A stretch of 64,000 bases of DNA, taken from contig CALMYG010000160.1 in assembly GCA_937873455.1 (NCBI GenBank), forward strand, positions 62,001 through 126,000, written 5' to 3'. This document shows, piece after piece, positions 43,258 through 52,446 of the stretch. Within the stretch, counting starts at the first letter, position 1. Each line of letters starts with the position of its first letter. A model generated the notes under the pieces. The model was given only the letters and a program-made list of their open reading frames with translations. It was not told the origin of the DNA and did no database searches. Both the position numbers and the translations under genes were made by a program. Source of the stretch: an uncultured Verrucomicrobiota bacterium (GTDB taxonomy: Bacteria; Verrucomicrobiota; Kiritimatiellia; CAIVKH01).

Positions 43258-44232
43258 CTACAGGCCGCCCCAAAGGAGGCCGACCAGGTAGGTGTACAGC
43301 GGAATCCCAATAGCGATGTTAAAGGGAAACGTGATGGCCAAGGCCATGGAGACATAGAGTCCAGGATTGGCGTCGGGTATGGCGTGGCGCATGGCGGCGG
43401 GAACCGCAATGTAGGAGGCGCTGCCGGCAAGTATACAAAAAAGAATGGCGTCGCCTTGATTCATGTTTAATGCGCGCGCGAGCAGCAGCCCAAGCAAGCC
43501 GTTGATTAGTGGCAAGGCGACGGCGGCAATTCCCAGTGGCAAGCCGGCTCGTCGGATTTCCTCCAGTTGACGTGCGGATCGAATGCCCATTTCCAGGAGA
43601 AAGAAACACAGCATGCCCTGAAACAGGTTGTCGGTGAAAGGCTCCATGGCTTCCCATCCCCGCGACCCGCTCAGGACACCGATCAGCATACTGCCGAGCA
43701 GTAGAAAAACCGATGAGTTGGTGAGCGATTCGCGCACCAATTCCCGTTTACGCATCGCGGGGTCGGCTTCAGCGCCGAAGCGGCGGTAAAGCATGACGCC
43801 GATGATGATCGCGGGAGATTCCATCAAGGCGACCACTGCCACCATGTAGCCGCCAAATGCGACATCCTGACGGATCAGAAAGGTCATGGCGGTTAAAAAC
43901 GTGACGGCGCTGATCGATCCGTAAGCGGCGGCAATGGCCGCCGCATTGGGAGTGGAAACCATGCGGCGAAAGATGAAGAACGTATATACCGGGACAATCG
44001 CCGACATCGCCAGCCCGGCGGCGACAGCCTTCACCGCATCCATGCTCAACCCGCTCTCCGCCAATTTCACGCCGCCCTTGAAGCCGATGGACAAGAGCAG
44101 GTAGAGGGAAAACAGGCGGGCAAGCGCGTCCGGTATCGCCAGGTCGGAACGAACCGCAACCGCCAGCATCCCCAACGCGAAGAAGAGGATGGGCGGTTGC
44201 AGCAAGTTGTCGAAGATCAGGTGCGGATCCAC
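43258..44232 (-). CDS. SbtA-family sodium-dependent bicarbonate transporter
   Basis: A 324-residue protein with about ten membrane helices. The opening NLLQPPILFFALGMLAV, then SDLAIPDALARLFSLYLLLSIGFKGGVKL, is characteristic of SbtA (PF05982). GTG 44232 is the start, six bases after the stop of the DUF4914 gene, so the two are translated together. No SbtB-type regulator gene is adjacent. Predicted to import bicarbonate with sodium; the pairing with a PEPCK-like protein suggests a carboxylation/decarboxylation link. Confidence 0.85.
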   Translation of the reverse strand: MDPHLIFDNLLQPPILFFALGMLAVAVRSDLAIPDALARLFSLYLLLSIGFKGGVKLAESGLSMDAVKAVAAGLAMSAIVPVYTFFIFRRMVSTPNAAAIAAAYGSISAVTFLTAMTFLIRQDVAFGGYMVAVVALMESPAIIIGVMLYRRFGAEADPAMRKRELVRESLTNSSVFLLLGSMLIGVLSGSRGWEAMEPFTDNLFQGMLCFFLLEMGIRSARQLEEIRRAGLPLGIAAVALPLINGLLGLLLARALNMNQGDAILFCILAGSASYIAVPAAMRHAIPDANPGLYVSMALAITFPFNIAIGIPLYTYLVGLLWGGL

Positions 44233-44238
44233 GACGAA

Positions 44239-46146
44239 TTAACCGTCGATCAATTCCTCTTCACGCTCAATAAGCGGATGTGGAATCAATTGTTCGTATT
44301 CGGCCACCGAGGCGCCCCGGAGGCAGGCATCGATGATCTTGTGACCGAGCGGATCCAGATCCTTGACGCGGTATTGCTCAAGTTCTTGATGGAAGAACTC
44401 GCCCAATTTTACCGCGCCGAGGTCGTAGGCGTCCGGGCCTACTTCCTTTTGTGTTTCCACGCGCAACATAATGCTGGGAATGGTTTGTCCCTCGATCGTG
44501 ATTCCGTTTAGCGCGTATCCGAGCAGCGGACAGCGTGCGGGCACCACTTGCTCCTCCGAGAATTTTGCTCCGCCACGACGGGCGAGGTATTCGCGGGCGA
44601 TCCATTGCGGCATGAAGCTGGTTTTCCAGACGCCGACATGTTGATTCGGGCACAAGATGTAACGTACTTTCGGGGTGTCCACGATTTGCTGAAGCAACAG
44701 ATTGGCATGATCGACCATGCGCCCGGTGGCGAACGGCCAGTACGAACCGACGCCTTCCGAGCTCATTCCCTCGGTTTGAACAATGCTTGGGTTGGCATGG
44801 CCGCGGGGCGCCACCAGGCGCCACAACCAGGCCAGAGCCGGGGGCAACAAGTGGAACAAGCCGAGAATTCCGTAGGTTGGTAGTTCTTTTGAGCAGGGCG
44901 GGGTGCGAACACCGAAGCTGCGTACATCAACCGATACTGCACCGGAAACAATGCCGGGAACCGCCTTGCGGGGAACGATGACCCGCGGGTTGGGGCAGGG
45001 TTTACCGGGCTCGTCTTGAATATGTTCCCAAATCAGGGCGGTGCTGCCCGGGTGCGCATCGATATTCAGGAAAAGAAGCGGCTCGGTCGGATGAATCGTC
45101 ATTTCCTCGAGGTGCGGATCCACGCCATAGCGCGTGATATGATTTACCCGGACAAACCAACCCTGTTCGGCATCCATGAGGGCAAGGCGTCCGTCACGAC
45201 GGGCCAGCGAGGGATGGCAGAGGGCCATGTCGTCGGTTACCGGACGCAGATCGCAGTTTCTGGGCATGACGATGGTGCGGCGCTCGCCGGTTTGGATGTT
45301 GACGCCAAGCAACAAGCTGCCGTCTTTCTCGCGATGGACCTGCTCCAGCATTTCGCTTTTGCCGCCGCCGCTTGCGCCTTCGTGCATGATGGTGATTTTG
45401 TTGGCGTAGGGCGTGATCACTTGGACCGTTGAACAGTGAGCGGTCACCCATTTTTCCCGTTCACCCAGGGATAGCAGCACGCCATAAATACCCTTTTTGG
45501 CGCTGGGGCCGGGGTACAGGTTGTAGCTGAACAATTCGTGGCGTTTTTCCCGGCGGTTGTGCACGACCATCTGTTTGCCGTCAAAGTGCGTATGCCGGAA
45601 GACCGGGGCGACATAAATTACGGCTTTCGGGTCGAAATTTTCGGGAACTTGATCCGAATCCAGAATGCCTTGCAACAGCGCCAGACCCAGAGCGAAGAAC
45701 CCGGCGTTGGAAGGTCCCACGACCAGGGCGTGGGTTCCTTTACCCGGCGCTCCGGCAAAAAACGGGAAAAGCGCCAGTTCCTGGGTTTTCAGCCATTCGA
45801 AGGTTTCCTGGCGGAGCTCGGAAAATTCCTTGCCGTAGAGATCCTTGTATCGCGGTTTGTCGGTGGGAAGATCGTCGGCGATCACCATACAATCCGGATC
45901 CCGGCGTCGCATATACGATTCGGTGTAGTTGGCGGAAATGCCGTTTTTCACCTGGCAGACGTTGACCTCAACAACCCGTCCTTTGCCCGGTACATCATAG
46001 GCTACTTCGTGCACGCCGTTTACGGCATCCCGAATGGCGAGGTTGAACAAATCGGTTTTGTTATGCGCAACAATATAACCCGGACAAACCTTTAGGACTT
46101 CCTTCAGGTCATTCGGTATTTCGAAATCAATTTGATCCAGCTTCAT
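44239..46146 (-). CDS. DUF4914 family, PEP carboxykinase-like P-loop protein
   Basis: A 635-residue cytoplasmic protein. The P-loop GASGGGKS (257-264) stands inside HEGASGGGKSEMLEQ, resembling the kinase-1 loop of PEP carboxykinase. A substrate-like Arg/Gly region is less clear. Blocks such as FFAGAPGKGTHALVVGP and YWPFATGRMVDHANLLLQ are typical of DUF4914. The reaction is not established; PEPCK-like phosphoryl transfer is a structural inference. Start ATG 46146 has AAGGA eight bases upstream. A 190-base leader with several hairpins precedes it; a bicarbonate transporter follows. Confidence 0.8.
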   Translation of the reverse strand: MKLDQIDFEIPNDLKEVLKVCPGYIVAHNKTDLFNLAIRDAVNGVHEVAYDVPGKGRVVEVNVCQVKNGISANYTESYMRRRDPDCMVIADDLPTDKPRYKDLYGKEFSELRQETFEWLKTQELALFPFFAGAPGKGTHALVVGPSNAGFFALGLALLQGILDSDQVPENFDPKAVIYVAPVFRHTHFDGKQMVVHNRREKRHELFSYNLYPGPSAKKGIYGVLLSLGEREKWVTAHCSTVQVITPYANKITIMHEGASGGGKSEMLEQVHREKDGSLLLGVNIQTGERRTIVMPRNCDLRPVTDDMALCHPSLARRDGRLALMDAEQGWFVRVNHITRYGVDPHLEEMTIHPTEPLLFLNIDAHPGSTALIWEHIQDEPGKPCPNPRVIVPRKAVPGIVSGAVSVDVRSFGVRTPPCSKELPTYGILGLFHLLPPALAWLWRLVAPRGHANPSIVQTEGMSSEGVGSYWPFATGRMVDHANLLLQQIVDTPKVRYILCPNQHVGVWKTSFMPQWIAREYLARRGGAKFSEEQVVPARCPLLGYALNGITIEGQTIPSIMLRVETQKEVGPDAYDLGAVKLGEFFHQELEQYRVKDLDPLGHKIIDACLRGASVAEYEQLIPHPLIEREEELIDG

Positions 46147-46336
46147 CGTACTATCCTTTCCTATACGGGTTGAATTTTTGCAAAAAAATAGCCGAAAACA
46201 TATTTATGTTTTCAGCTTCACTTTCCGCTCGCTCCTTGTAGGGCTCGATTGGAACTTGCCTTGCTTAGTTCCTGTTGTTTGCCTTGCCGTTACTCGGATC
46301 GCAAGTAACAACCTTTCAATCAACGTGCGTGAAACT
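46147..46336 (-). promoter_or_regulatory. Structured leader upstream of the DUF4914 gene
   Basis: Three hairpins can be drawn. GTTACT/AGTAAC (46289-46309) and GGAACT/AGTTCC (46251-46272) are perfect six-base-pair stems. GAAAACAT/ATGTTTTC (46194-46213) is a perfect eight-base-pair AT-rich stem; in the direction of transcription it is followed five bases later by seven Ts. The motif GCAAGGCAA occurs twice between the first two stems. The last hairpin could act as an attenuator. No known riboswitch consensus was recognised. Confidence 0.45.
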
Positions 46337-46364
46337 AAAAAAACGTTTCGCCGCTGTCAAGCGG
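46337..46364 (-). terminator. Putative terminator of the DUF2294 gene
   Basis: On the minus strand CCGCT and AGCGG flank a four-base loop that includes the stop codon; a run of seven Ts follows seven bases later. The stem is short, so termination strength is uncertain. Confidence 0.5.
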
Positions 46365-46728
46365 TTTCGAAAATTTTCCGCTCAAGGGTAAAGAGGATGA
46401 TACGTTCGCTGGCCTTGACGCTGATGTCGGTATGCAGGCTGATGACCTTGGTTTCCGTTTCCTTTTCGATTAGCCCGACCAGGAGCGCCTTGGCTTTTTC
46501 CACCAATTCGGTTCGGCTTTGCTTGACCAGATCGCGCCCGCGACCGGTGGGGTCAGCGGAGGCCAGATGATGTTCCGCCCGGGTAATGATGCCCTTCATC
46601 CGAACCAAGACCATGTCCTCGATGACATAGGTGCGGGCTTCGGTCGGACCGCGGCCCATAAATTCGCGCTCAAATTTAACCATGGCCTCGGTTATATGAG
46701 CTTCCAGTTCGCCACGACGCATGTTCAT
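46357..46728 (-). CDS. DUF2294 domain protein
   Basis: A 123-residue protein matching DUF2294: GELEAHITEAMVKFEREFMGRGPTEARTYVIEDMVLVRMKG... is the family opening (Na-translocating decarboxylase-associated small proteins also carry it). No signal peptide or membrane helix. Function unknown in the family. Start ATG 46728; a second ATG two codons later is possible. It lies upstream of the DUF4914 gene on the same strand but is separated by a likely terminator. Confidence 0.8.
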   Translation of the reverse strand: MNMRRGELEAHITEAMVKFEREFMGRGPTEARTYVIEDMVLVRMKGIITRAEHHLASADPTGRGRDLVKQSRTELVEKAKALLVGLIEKETETKVISLHTDISVKASERIILFTLERKIFETA

Positions 46729-46908
46729 GGTCCAAGCATAAGAATTCCGTTATCGCTATGGCAATGCGAAACGTTGCCAGGCGGCCGGGACGGGATGAAA
46801 TTTCTCGTAAAATTTTATTGTACTGTGGGTCCCTTGCCGTATTCTCCGCCCACATACCGCGCCGAGGGTATTCTGGTCAGGAAACCATGGCTCGGGGAGG
46901 AGTGATCA

Positions 46909-48831
46909 GTGAACATGAAACCACAGGCTTTATCGCGTTGGACGGCGGACCAAACCGCCGAGCTTTACGGCATTCGTAATTGGGGTTCCGGCTATTTTGA
47001 CGTATCCGAACGTGGCGATCTTCTGGTGCGCCCGCAAGGGGCGGGTTCAACGGACGTCATCAGCATGATGGACGTCGTCGAGGGCCTGAAGGCTCGGGGC
47101 ATCGGTATGCCGGTTCTACTTCGTTTCGGGGATATACTGGCCTCCCGGATCGCCGCCATAAATAACAGTTTTTCCCGCGCCATGACCGAGGCCGGTTACC
47201 AAGGCCGCTTCCGGGGCGTTTACCCGATCAAAGTGAATCAGCAGCAACAAGTGATTGAGGACGTCGTTGCATTTGGGCGTCCGTTTCATCATGGCTTGGA
47301 GGCGGGCAGCAAAGCCGAGTTGATTACCGCGCTGGCCTATTGCAACAACCCGGAATCGTTGATTGTATGCAATGGCTACAAGGACGAAGAGTTTATTGAT
47401 TTGGCCCTGTACGCCCTGAAGATGGGGATGCAAACGGTCATGGTTATTGAAATGCCCAGCGAATTGCCCATGATATTGGACCGGGCCGGCAAGATCGGCG
47501 TGAAGCCGCGCATTGGTGTCCGGGCCAAATTGGCCGCCAAGGGTGGTGGACATTGGAATGAATCCGGCGGCGATCGAAGCCAGTTCGGTTTGAATGCCGC
47601 GCAGATCATTGATCTGGTCGATTACCTTCGCGGCCGGAATGCCCTGGATTGCCTGGAAATGTTGCATTACCACCTCGGTTCCCAAATTCCCAACATACGA
47701 AATGTCCGGTCCGGGGCCATCGAAGCGGGACGCATGTATGTAAACCTCGTGAAGGAGGGGGCGCGCATGGGTTTGATGAACGTCGGCGGCGGACTGGCCG
47801 TCGATTACGACGGATCCCATTCCAATTTTGCCAGCAGCGCCAATTACAAAATCGATGAATATGCCGCGGACATCGTGGAAACGCTGCAGCAAATTGCTGA
47901 TCAGGCCGGCGTGCCGCATCCCGATATCGTCAGCGAGTCCGGGCGAGCAACGGTGGCGCATCACTCGGTTTTGTTGTTTGATATTTTTGACGTCAGTCGG
48001 ATGAATATTGAAAAAGACGAGCCGTTGTCGCTTCCGGAGGATGCCGGGGAGCATCTCAAGGCGCTCAAGGAGGTCTTATCCTCGCTGAATGCCAAGAACG
48101 TGCAAGAATGTTATCACGATGCGGTATTTCACCGCGATGAAGTTCGGTCCCTGTTTAATCAGGGGCAAGTCACGCTTCGCGAACGGGCGCTTGCGGAAAA
48201 AATATTTTGGCAAATTATCATGAAAATTGCCGAAGAACTGCAGGATCGCAAGTACATCCCGGATGAGCTGCAGGATCTGGAAACCGTGCTGGCGGATGTA
48301 TATTTTGGCAACTTCAGCGTGTTTCAGTCCTTGCCGGATTCCTGGGCCATCGAGCAGTTGTTTCCGATTATTCCGATTCACCGCATGAATGAAATGCCGA
48401 CCCGCAAGGCGGTTCTGGCGGATATTACCTGCGATTGCGACGGCAAAATTGATCGGTTTATTGACCTGCATGATGTCCGGCGCACCCTTCCGCTGCACGA
48501 AATGAACGGGAAAGACTACATTCTCGGCGTATTTCTGGTTGGCGCTTACCAGGAGACGCTGGGCGATCTACACAACTTGCTCGGAGATACCAACGTGGTT
48601 AGCGTACGGCTGGGCAGCAACGGACAGCCGGAATACGTCAGGGAAATCGCCGGTGATACCGTGGCCGACGTTCTATCCTATGTGGAATACGACCCGGGGG
48701 ACATGATTCATCAGATGCGCCAAACCGCTGAACAAGCGGTGCGCAATGGCCGTATCACACCGCAAGAACGGCGCGAAATCATGATGGCGTATGAAACAGG
48801 CTTGCGCGGTTACACCTATTTCGAAAAATAA
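46909..48831 (+). CDS. speA: Biosynthetic arginine decarboxylase
   Basis: PLP enzyme converting arginine to agmatine for polyamine synthesis. The 640-residue length matches bacterial SpeA. PLP Lys is in RGVYPIKVNQQQQVIEDV, the Gly-rich phosphate site is MNVGGGLAVDYDGSHS, and substrate-site text DITCDCDGKIDRFI is typical. GTG 46909 is placed at six to seven bases after GGGAGGAG; an ATG two codons later is the alternative. It is alone on the plus strand between two minus-strand groups; no speB is nearby. Confidence 0.94.
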   Translation: MNMKPQALSRWTADQTAELYGIRNWGSGYFDVSERGDLLVRPQGAGSTDVISMMDVVEGLKARGIGMPVLLRFGDILASRIAAINNSFSRAMTEAGYQGRFRGVYPIKVNQQQQVIEDVVAFGRPFHHGLEAGSKAELITALAYCNNPESLIVCNGYKDEEFIDLALYALKMGMQTVMVIEMPSELPMILDRAGKIGVKPRIGVRAKLAAKGGGHWNESGGDRSQFGLNAAQIIDLVDYLRGRNALDCLEMLHYHLGSQIPNIRNVRSGAIEAGRMYVNLVKEGARMGLMNVGGGLAVDYDGSHSNFASSANYKIDEYAADIVETLQQIADQAGVPHPDIVSESGRATVAHHSVLLFDIFDVSRMNIEKDEPLSLPEDAGEHLKALKEVLSSLNAKNVQECYHDAVFHRDEVRSLFNQGQVTLRERALAEKIFWQIIMKIAEELQDRKYIPDELQDLETVLADVYFGNFSVFQSLPDSWAIEQLFPIIPIHRMNEMPTRKAVLADITCDCDGKIDRFIDLHDVRRTLPLHEMNGKDYILGVFLVGAYQETLGDLHNLLGDTNVVSVRLGSNGQPEYVREIAGDTVADVLSYVEYDPGDMIHQMRQTAEQAVRNGRITPQERREIMMAYETGLRGYTYFEK

Positions 48832-48841
48832 CCCGCCGGGC

Positions 48842-49687
48842 TTATTGGGCTCGAACGTGTACGGCTACTTCCATGTTGGATTGGACGTCCGATCCCCAGA
48901 ACGCGCCCGTGATGCTGGCCGCGCTGCCGGGATATAGGCCCGCGGCAACCGACACATGATGATCGGCTGCGGCCAACCCGACTGTGGGGTCGTAACCGCG
49001 CCAGCCGCTTTGCGGAAAATACACCTCAGCCCAAGCATGCAGGTATTGCTTGCCGTCCGGGGCATACCCATTCCAGTACCCGCTGGTAAAGCGGGCGGCA
49101 ATGCCTTGCGTACGACATGCCTCAACGAACAACACGGCCACGTCACGACCCGCTCCCTGTTCTGACTTCAGCGTCTGTTCGGCGCTTTGCGGTTCTCCGG
49201 AGGGGCGCACGACGATTTCCATGCGATCGTACAAGTCGTGGCTGAGCGCGGTAAGAAATCGCAGGGTGTCTCCGCCCATACCGGCGGCGAGCTCCTCGGC
49301 ATACCAGGCTACGGGACCATCTCGATGCAGCGGCTGGCAATACGCAGTCAAATTATTGCGGGCGGATTCCGGATAGCGGACCGGAAGCGTCATCATGCCC
49401 GGCTCGGATAGCACGTAATCGAAGGGATTCTCGCGCAAGGTTTCGACCTCGGTCATGATGCTGATACGAAGCGATTGCGTCATGTCGGCAAACCAGACCT
49501 GGGAGGCGGCGTTGCCTTCCAGGTCGGTGAATTCCGTCAAGCCCGCGGGAGAGGGAAAGATATCCAGGGCAAAATGCTTGAGAATTTGGCTTCCGTCATG
49601 CCGGGGCCGCAAGCGAAGGGTATGGGGGTCAAGCGCCACCGGCCGGCTGTAGTTGTAGGTGGTGGTGTGATTGATGTGAAACAGCAT
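48842..49687 (-). CDS. Transglutaminase-like protein with catalytic Cys replaced by Gly
   Basis: A 281-residue protein of the bacterial transglutaminase-like family: N-terminal beta domain (MLFHINHTTTYNYSRPV) and core domain. The His (YLHAWAEVYFP, His217) and Asp (GYDPTVG, Asp233) of the triad are present, but the Cys position in the normal G-x-C-R-D motif reads GAGRDVA, with Gly180. The usual peptidase activity is therefore unlikely. It is the third gene after the circularly permuted ATP-grasp and alpha-E genes, one base from the latter's stop. Confidence 0.88.
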   Translation of the reverse strand: MLFHINHTTTYNYSRPVALDPHTLRLRPRHDGSQILKHFALDIFPSPAGLTEFTDLEGNAASQVWFADMTQSLRISIMTEVETLRENPFDYVLSEPGMMTLPVRYPESARNNLTAYCQPLHRDGPVAWYAEELAAGMGGDTLRFLTALSHDLYDRMEIVVRPSGEPQSAEQTLKSEQGAGRDVAVLFVEACRTQGIAARFTSGYWNGYAPDGKQYLHAWAEVYFPQSGWRGYDPTVGLAAADHHVSVAAGLYPGSAASITGAFWGSDVQSNMEVAVHVRAQ

Positions 49688-49688
49688 G

Positions 49689-50654
49689 TCAGGATCCCGG
49701 AACGCTCAATTCGAAAAAGGTCTTGTAGATCGCGGCATCCACGTTGTTCAGGTTGTCCTGAAAATCGTCGATAAATTCATGAATGCCTTTTCGAATAATG
49801 TCCTTGGTGCTGGTGAACGCCAATTCGGAGCGCAGGCTGCCAAGTTTCTGCTCGGCGTAGTTGGCGTAGGCGCCCATTGGCGTGCCGGTAATGTCATGCA
49901 GTGATTCTTCGCTCTTGGTAATACAATACAGCATGGCGCGCGGAAATTCGCCATCGAGCATGAGAAATTGAACGACTTTTTCCGGGGTGATCCGGCCGTG
50001 TCGTTTGCGGTACATCTCATAAGCGCTGGCGGAGCGTAACAGAGCGGACCATTGCAATTCATCATACGGGGTTCCGACATCGGCTAACGAAGGCAACAGG
50101 ATGAAGTATTTCACGTCCAGCATCCGCGATGTTTTATCGGCGCGTTCCAGCAGGCGCCCCAAGCGGCAGAAATGCCAGCCTTCATTGTGGGTAAGCGTAT
50201 TGTCGGTGATCCCGTCAAAAAGATTGCCGGCGAGTCGGATTTCCGTAAAAAACTGATGGGCGTCGGTGGTCAGCACTTCCCGTTTGTGGTTGGCGCGATC
50301 CCGGACCTTCAGATAGAGGCGATTCAGGTACTCCCACATTTCCGATGATATTGCCTCGCGAATGGTTCGGGCATTTTCCCGCGCCGAGCGAACACAGGAA
50401 AAAATCGAATTGGGGTATTCCTTGTCGAAGGTGAGAAATTCAATGACATTGTCGCCGGTGGCCTGACCGTACTTGGCCTTGAACATTTCGTAATCGCCGG
50501 TGATGCGCACGAGCGGCTCCCATTGTTCATGTCCTTCCAACTGTTGATCCAGAATCAGGCTGAGATTGACGTTGATGAAGCGGGAGATATTCTCCGCCCG
50601 CTCAACATAACGGCTCATCCAGTAAATGGAATCGGCGACGCGGCTGAGCATCAT
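49689..50654 (-). CDS. Alpha-E domain protein
   Basis: A 321-residue, all-helical protein of the alpha-E family ([25 protein letters not shown] is the diagnostic opening). It always occurs with circularly permuted ATP-grasp enzymes in predicted peptide-tagging or peptide-synthesis operons. Helical bundles with conserved Arg and Trp near residues 10-25 and 160-175 ([21 protein letters not shown]). No catalytic motif is known. Overlaps the ATP-grasp stop by four bases (ATGA). Confidence 0.92.
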   Translation of the reverse strand: MMLSRVADSIYWMSRYVERAENISRFINVNLSLILDQQLEGHEQWEPLVRITGDYEMFKAKYGQATGDNVIEFLTFDKEYPNSIFSCVRSARENARTIREAISSEMWEYLNRLYLKVRDRANHKREVLTTDAHQFFTEIRLAGNLFDGITDNTLTHNEGWHFCRLGRLLERADKTSRMLDVKYFILLPSLADVGTPYDELQWSALLRSASAYEMYRKRHGRITPEKVVQFLMLDGEFPRAMLYCITKSEESLHDITGTPMGAYANYAEQKLGSLRSELAFTSTKDIIRKGIHEFIDDFQDNLNNVDAAIYKTFFELSVPGS

Positions 50655-52132
50655 GGCGATAGTCCTCCCCCGTGATTCGGCCCGGAATTTCTGCCGCCGT
50701 TTCCGGAGAGCACCCAGGTGTCCTTGCTGCCGCCTCCCTGGGACGAGTTGACCACCAATGACCCTTTTTTCAACGCTACGCGGGTGAGCCCGCCGGGTAG
50801 AACATAGATATCTTTGCCGTACAGGATATAGGGCCGTAAATCCACATGGCGGCCTTCTATGGTGTCGCCGGCGATGACCGGCACCCGCGAAAGTCCCAAG
50901 GTCGGTTGCGCGATATAATTTCTTGGCGACGCTTTAATTAAGGCGGCAAATTTTTCCCGCTCGGCTTCGCTGGCGTGAGGGCCGACCAGCATGCCGTAGC
51001 CGCCGGACTCGTTGGCGGCTTTGACGACCAGTTTATCCAGGTTGTCCAGGACATGGCGGCGATCGTTTTCCTGCCAACACAAGTAGGTCGGAACGTTCGG
51101 AAGGATCGCGTCTTCCCCGAGATAATAACGAATCATTTTGGGAACATACGCATAAACCACCTTGTCATCCGCAACGCCCGTTCCCGGGGCGTTGGCCAAC
51201 GCCACTCGACCGGCTCGGTAAACCTCCATGAGGCCGGGAACTCCGAGGGCGGAGTCGGGTCGAAACGCTTGAGGGTCCAGGAAATCATCGTCGATGCGAC
51301 GGTAAATGACATCTACGCGTTGCAAGCCTCTGGTGGTGCGCATGTGCACGAAGCCGTCCTGGACGATCAGGTCGCGACCCTCCACCAGCTCCACGCCCAT
51401 TTGTTGAGCCAGAAAGGAATGCTCAAAATAAGCCGAGTTATAAATGCCGGGAGTGAGAACGACTACTTCGGGGTTTGCAATGTGAGCCGGGGCGAGTTGT
51501 TGCAATATATCCAGCAGTTTGCCCGGGTAGTCGGAAACGGATCGCACATGGGTATCCGCAAAAACACCGGGGAACGTGTTTTTCATGACCCGCCGGTTTT
51601 CCAGGACATACGACACACCGGAAGGGCAGCGCAGGTTGTCCTCCAGCACATATATTTGTCCGTCACGGTCGCGCACCAGATCCGTTCCGGTCACATGGCA
51701 CCAGATTCCTCCGGGAGGTTTGAGGCCCTCACAAATGGACCGGTAGGTTTTCGCCGACCGAATGACATCCTCGGGAATGACGCCATCCTTGACGATGCGC
51801 GCCTGATCGTAAATATCCTGAAGAAAGAGATTCAGCGCATGAATGCGTTGCCGTAAGCCGCTCTCGATGACGCGCCACTCGTCGGCCGGTACAATGCGAG
51901 GGATGATATCAAAAGGAAAAATTTTCTCCGTGCCTTCGTTGTCGGAATAGACCTGGAAGGTGATGCCCAAATTCAACAGTGCGCGTTCCGCGGCCTGCTG
52001 ATAACGAAGCAATTCACCTTCGGACAAGGAGCGGAGACGCTGGTAAAGCACCAAGGCGCCCGAACGGGGGGTCCCGTCCGGATTAAACATCTCATCGTAA
52101 AACCCGTCCAATTGATACTGCTCAAACCGCAT
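50651..52132 (-). CDS. Circularly permuted type 2 ATP-grasp protein
   Basis: A 493-residue predicted carboxylate-amine ligase. The opening [19 protein letters not shown] and motifs [27 protein letters not shown] (split here), [12 protein letters not shown] and [19 protein letters not shown] are typical of the permuted ATP-grasp family that is linked to alpha-E proteins. It would join amino acids to a peptide or other acceptor using ATP. First gene of the minus-strand trio; a long palindromic region lies 47-120 bases upstream. Confidence 0.92.
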   Translation of the reverse strand: MRFEQYQLDGFYDEMFNPDGTPRSGALVLYQRLRSLSEGELLRYQQAAERALLNLGITFQVYSDNEGTEKIFPFDIIPRIVPADEWRVIESGLRQRIHALNLFLQDIYDQARIVKDGVIPEDVIRSAKTYRSICEGLKPPGGIWCHVTGTDLVRDRDGQIYVLEDNLRCPSGVSYVLENRRVMKNTFPGVFADTHVRSVSDYPGKLLDILQQLAPAHIANPEVVVLTPGIYNSAYFEHSFLAQQMGVELVEGRDLIVQDGFVHMRTTRGLQRVDVIYRRIDDDFLDPQAFRPDSALGVPGLMEVYRAGRVALANAPGTGVADDKVVYAYVPKMIRYYLGEDAILPNVPTYLCWQENDRRHVLDNLDKLVVKAANESGGYGMLVGPHASEAEREKFAALIKASPRNYIAQPTLGLSRVPVIAGDTIEGRHVDLRPYILYGKDIYVLPGGLTRVALKKGSLVVNSSQGGGSKDTWVLSGNGGRNSGPNHGGGLSP

Positions 52133-52178
52133 ACAAATTCAACTTTCTGGAAATGTAAAAGCAATATTCATGCCAAGG

Positions 52179-52252
52179 CACAAACAAGCTGCTTCCGCTC
52201 GGGAATCACCCGCAATCGCGATTGATTCGTGGGATTGGGCGGAAGCTTTGTG
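52179..52252. repeat. Long quasi-palindrome between the ATP-grasp and nadD genes
   Basis: A perfect 12-base palindrome, CAATCGCGATTG (52213-52224), is flanked symmetrically at 14 bases by GCTTCCGC and GCGGAAGC. Beyond these lie CACAAA and TTTGTG, offset by six bases. No T-tract follows on either strand. The rest of the 314-base gap 52133-52446 is AT-rich, with a short repeat GTTTA/TAAAC at 52275-52291, and has no gene. Confidence 0.75.
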
Positions 52253-52446
52253 AATTCAATTTAAACAATAATGTGTTTAACGCAAGTAAACAATACATAA
52301 TTGTTCGTGATATGAACTGTCATCTTTACGTCAGGTGAATTATCGTTGGCGCATGGATCAGCGATTTCGATATGGATGTTCCGGGTTGGCGATGAGGCCG
52401 GATGGGGTGCCGACCCCGTCGCTATTGGCAAACAAGGAAGCCCATC

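Noticed and set aside
52179-52252. CRISPR array or IS terminal repeat
   Set aside because: There is only one copy, with no spacers, no transposase and no target-site duplication seen.
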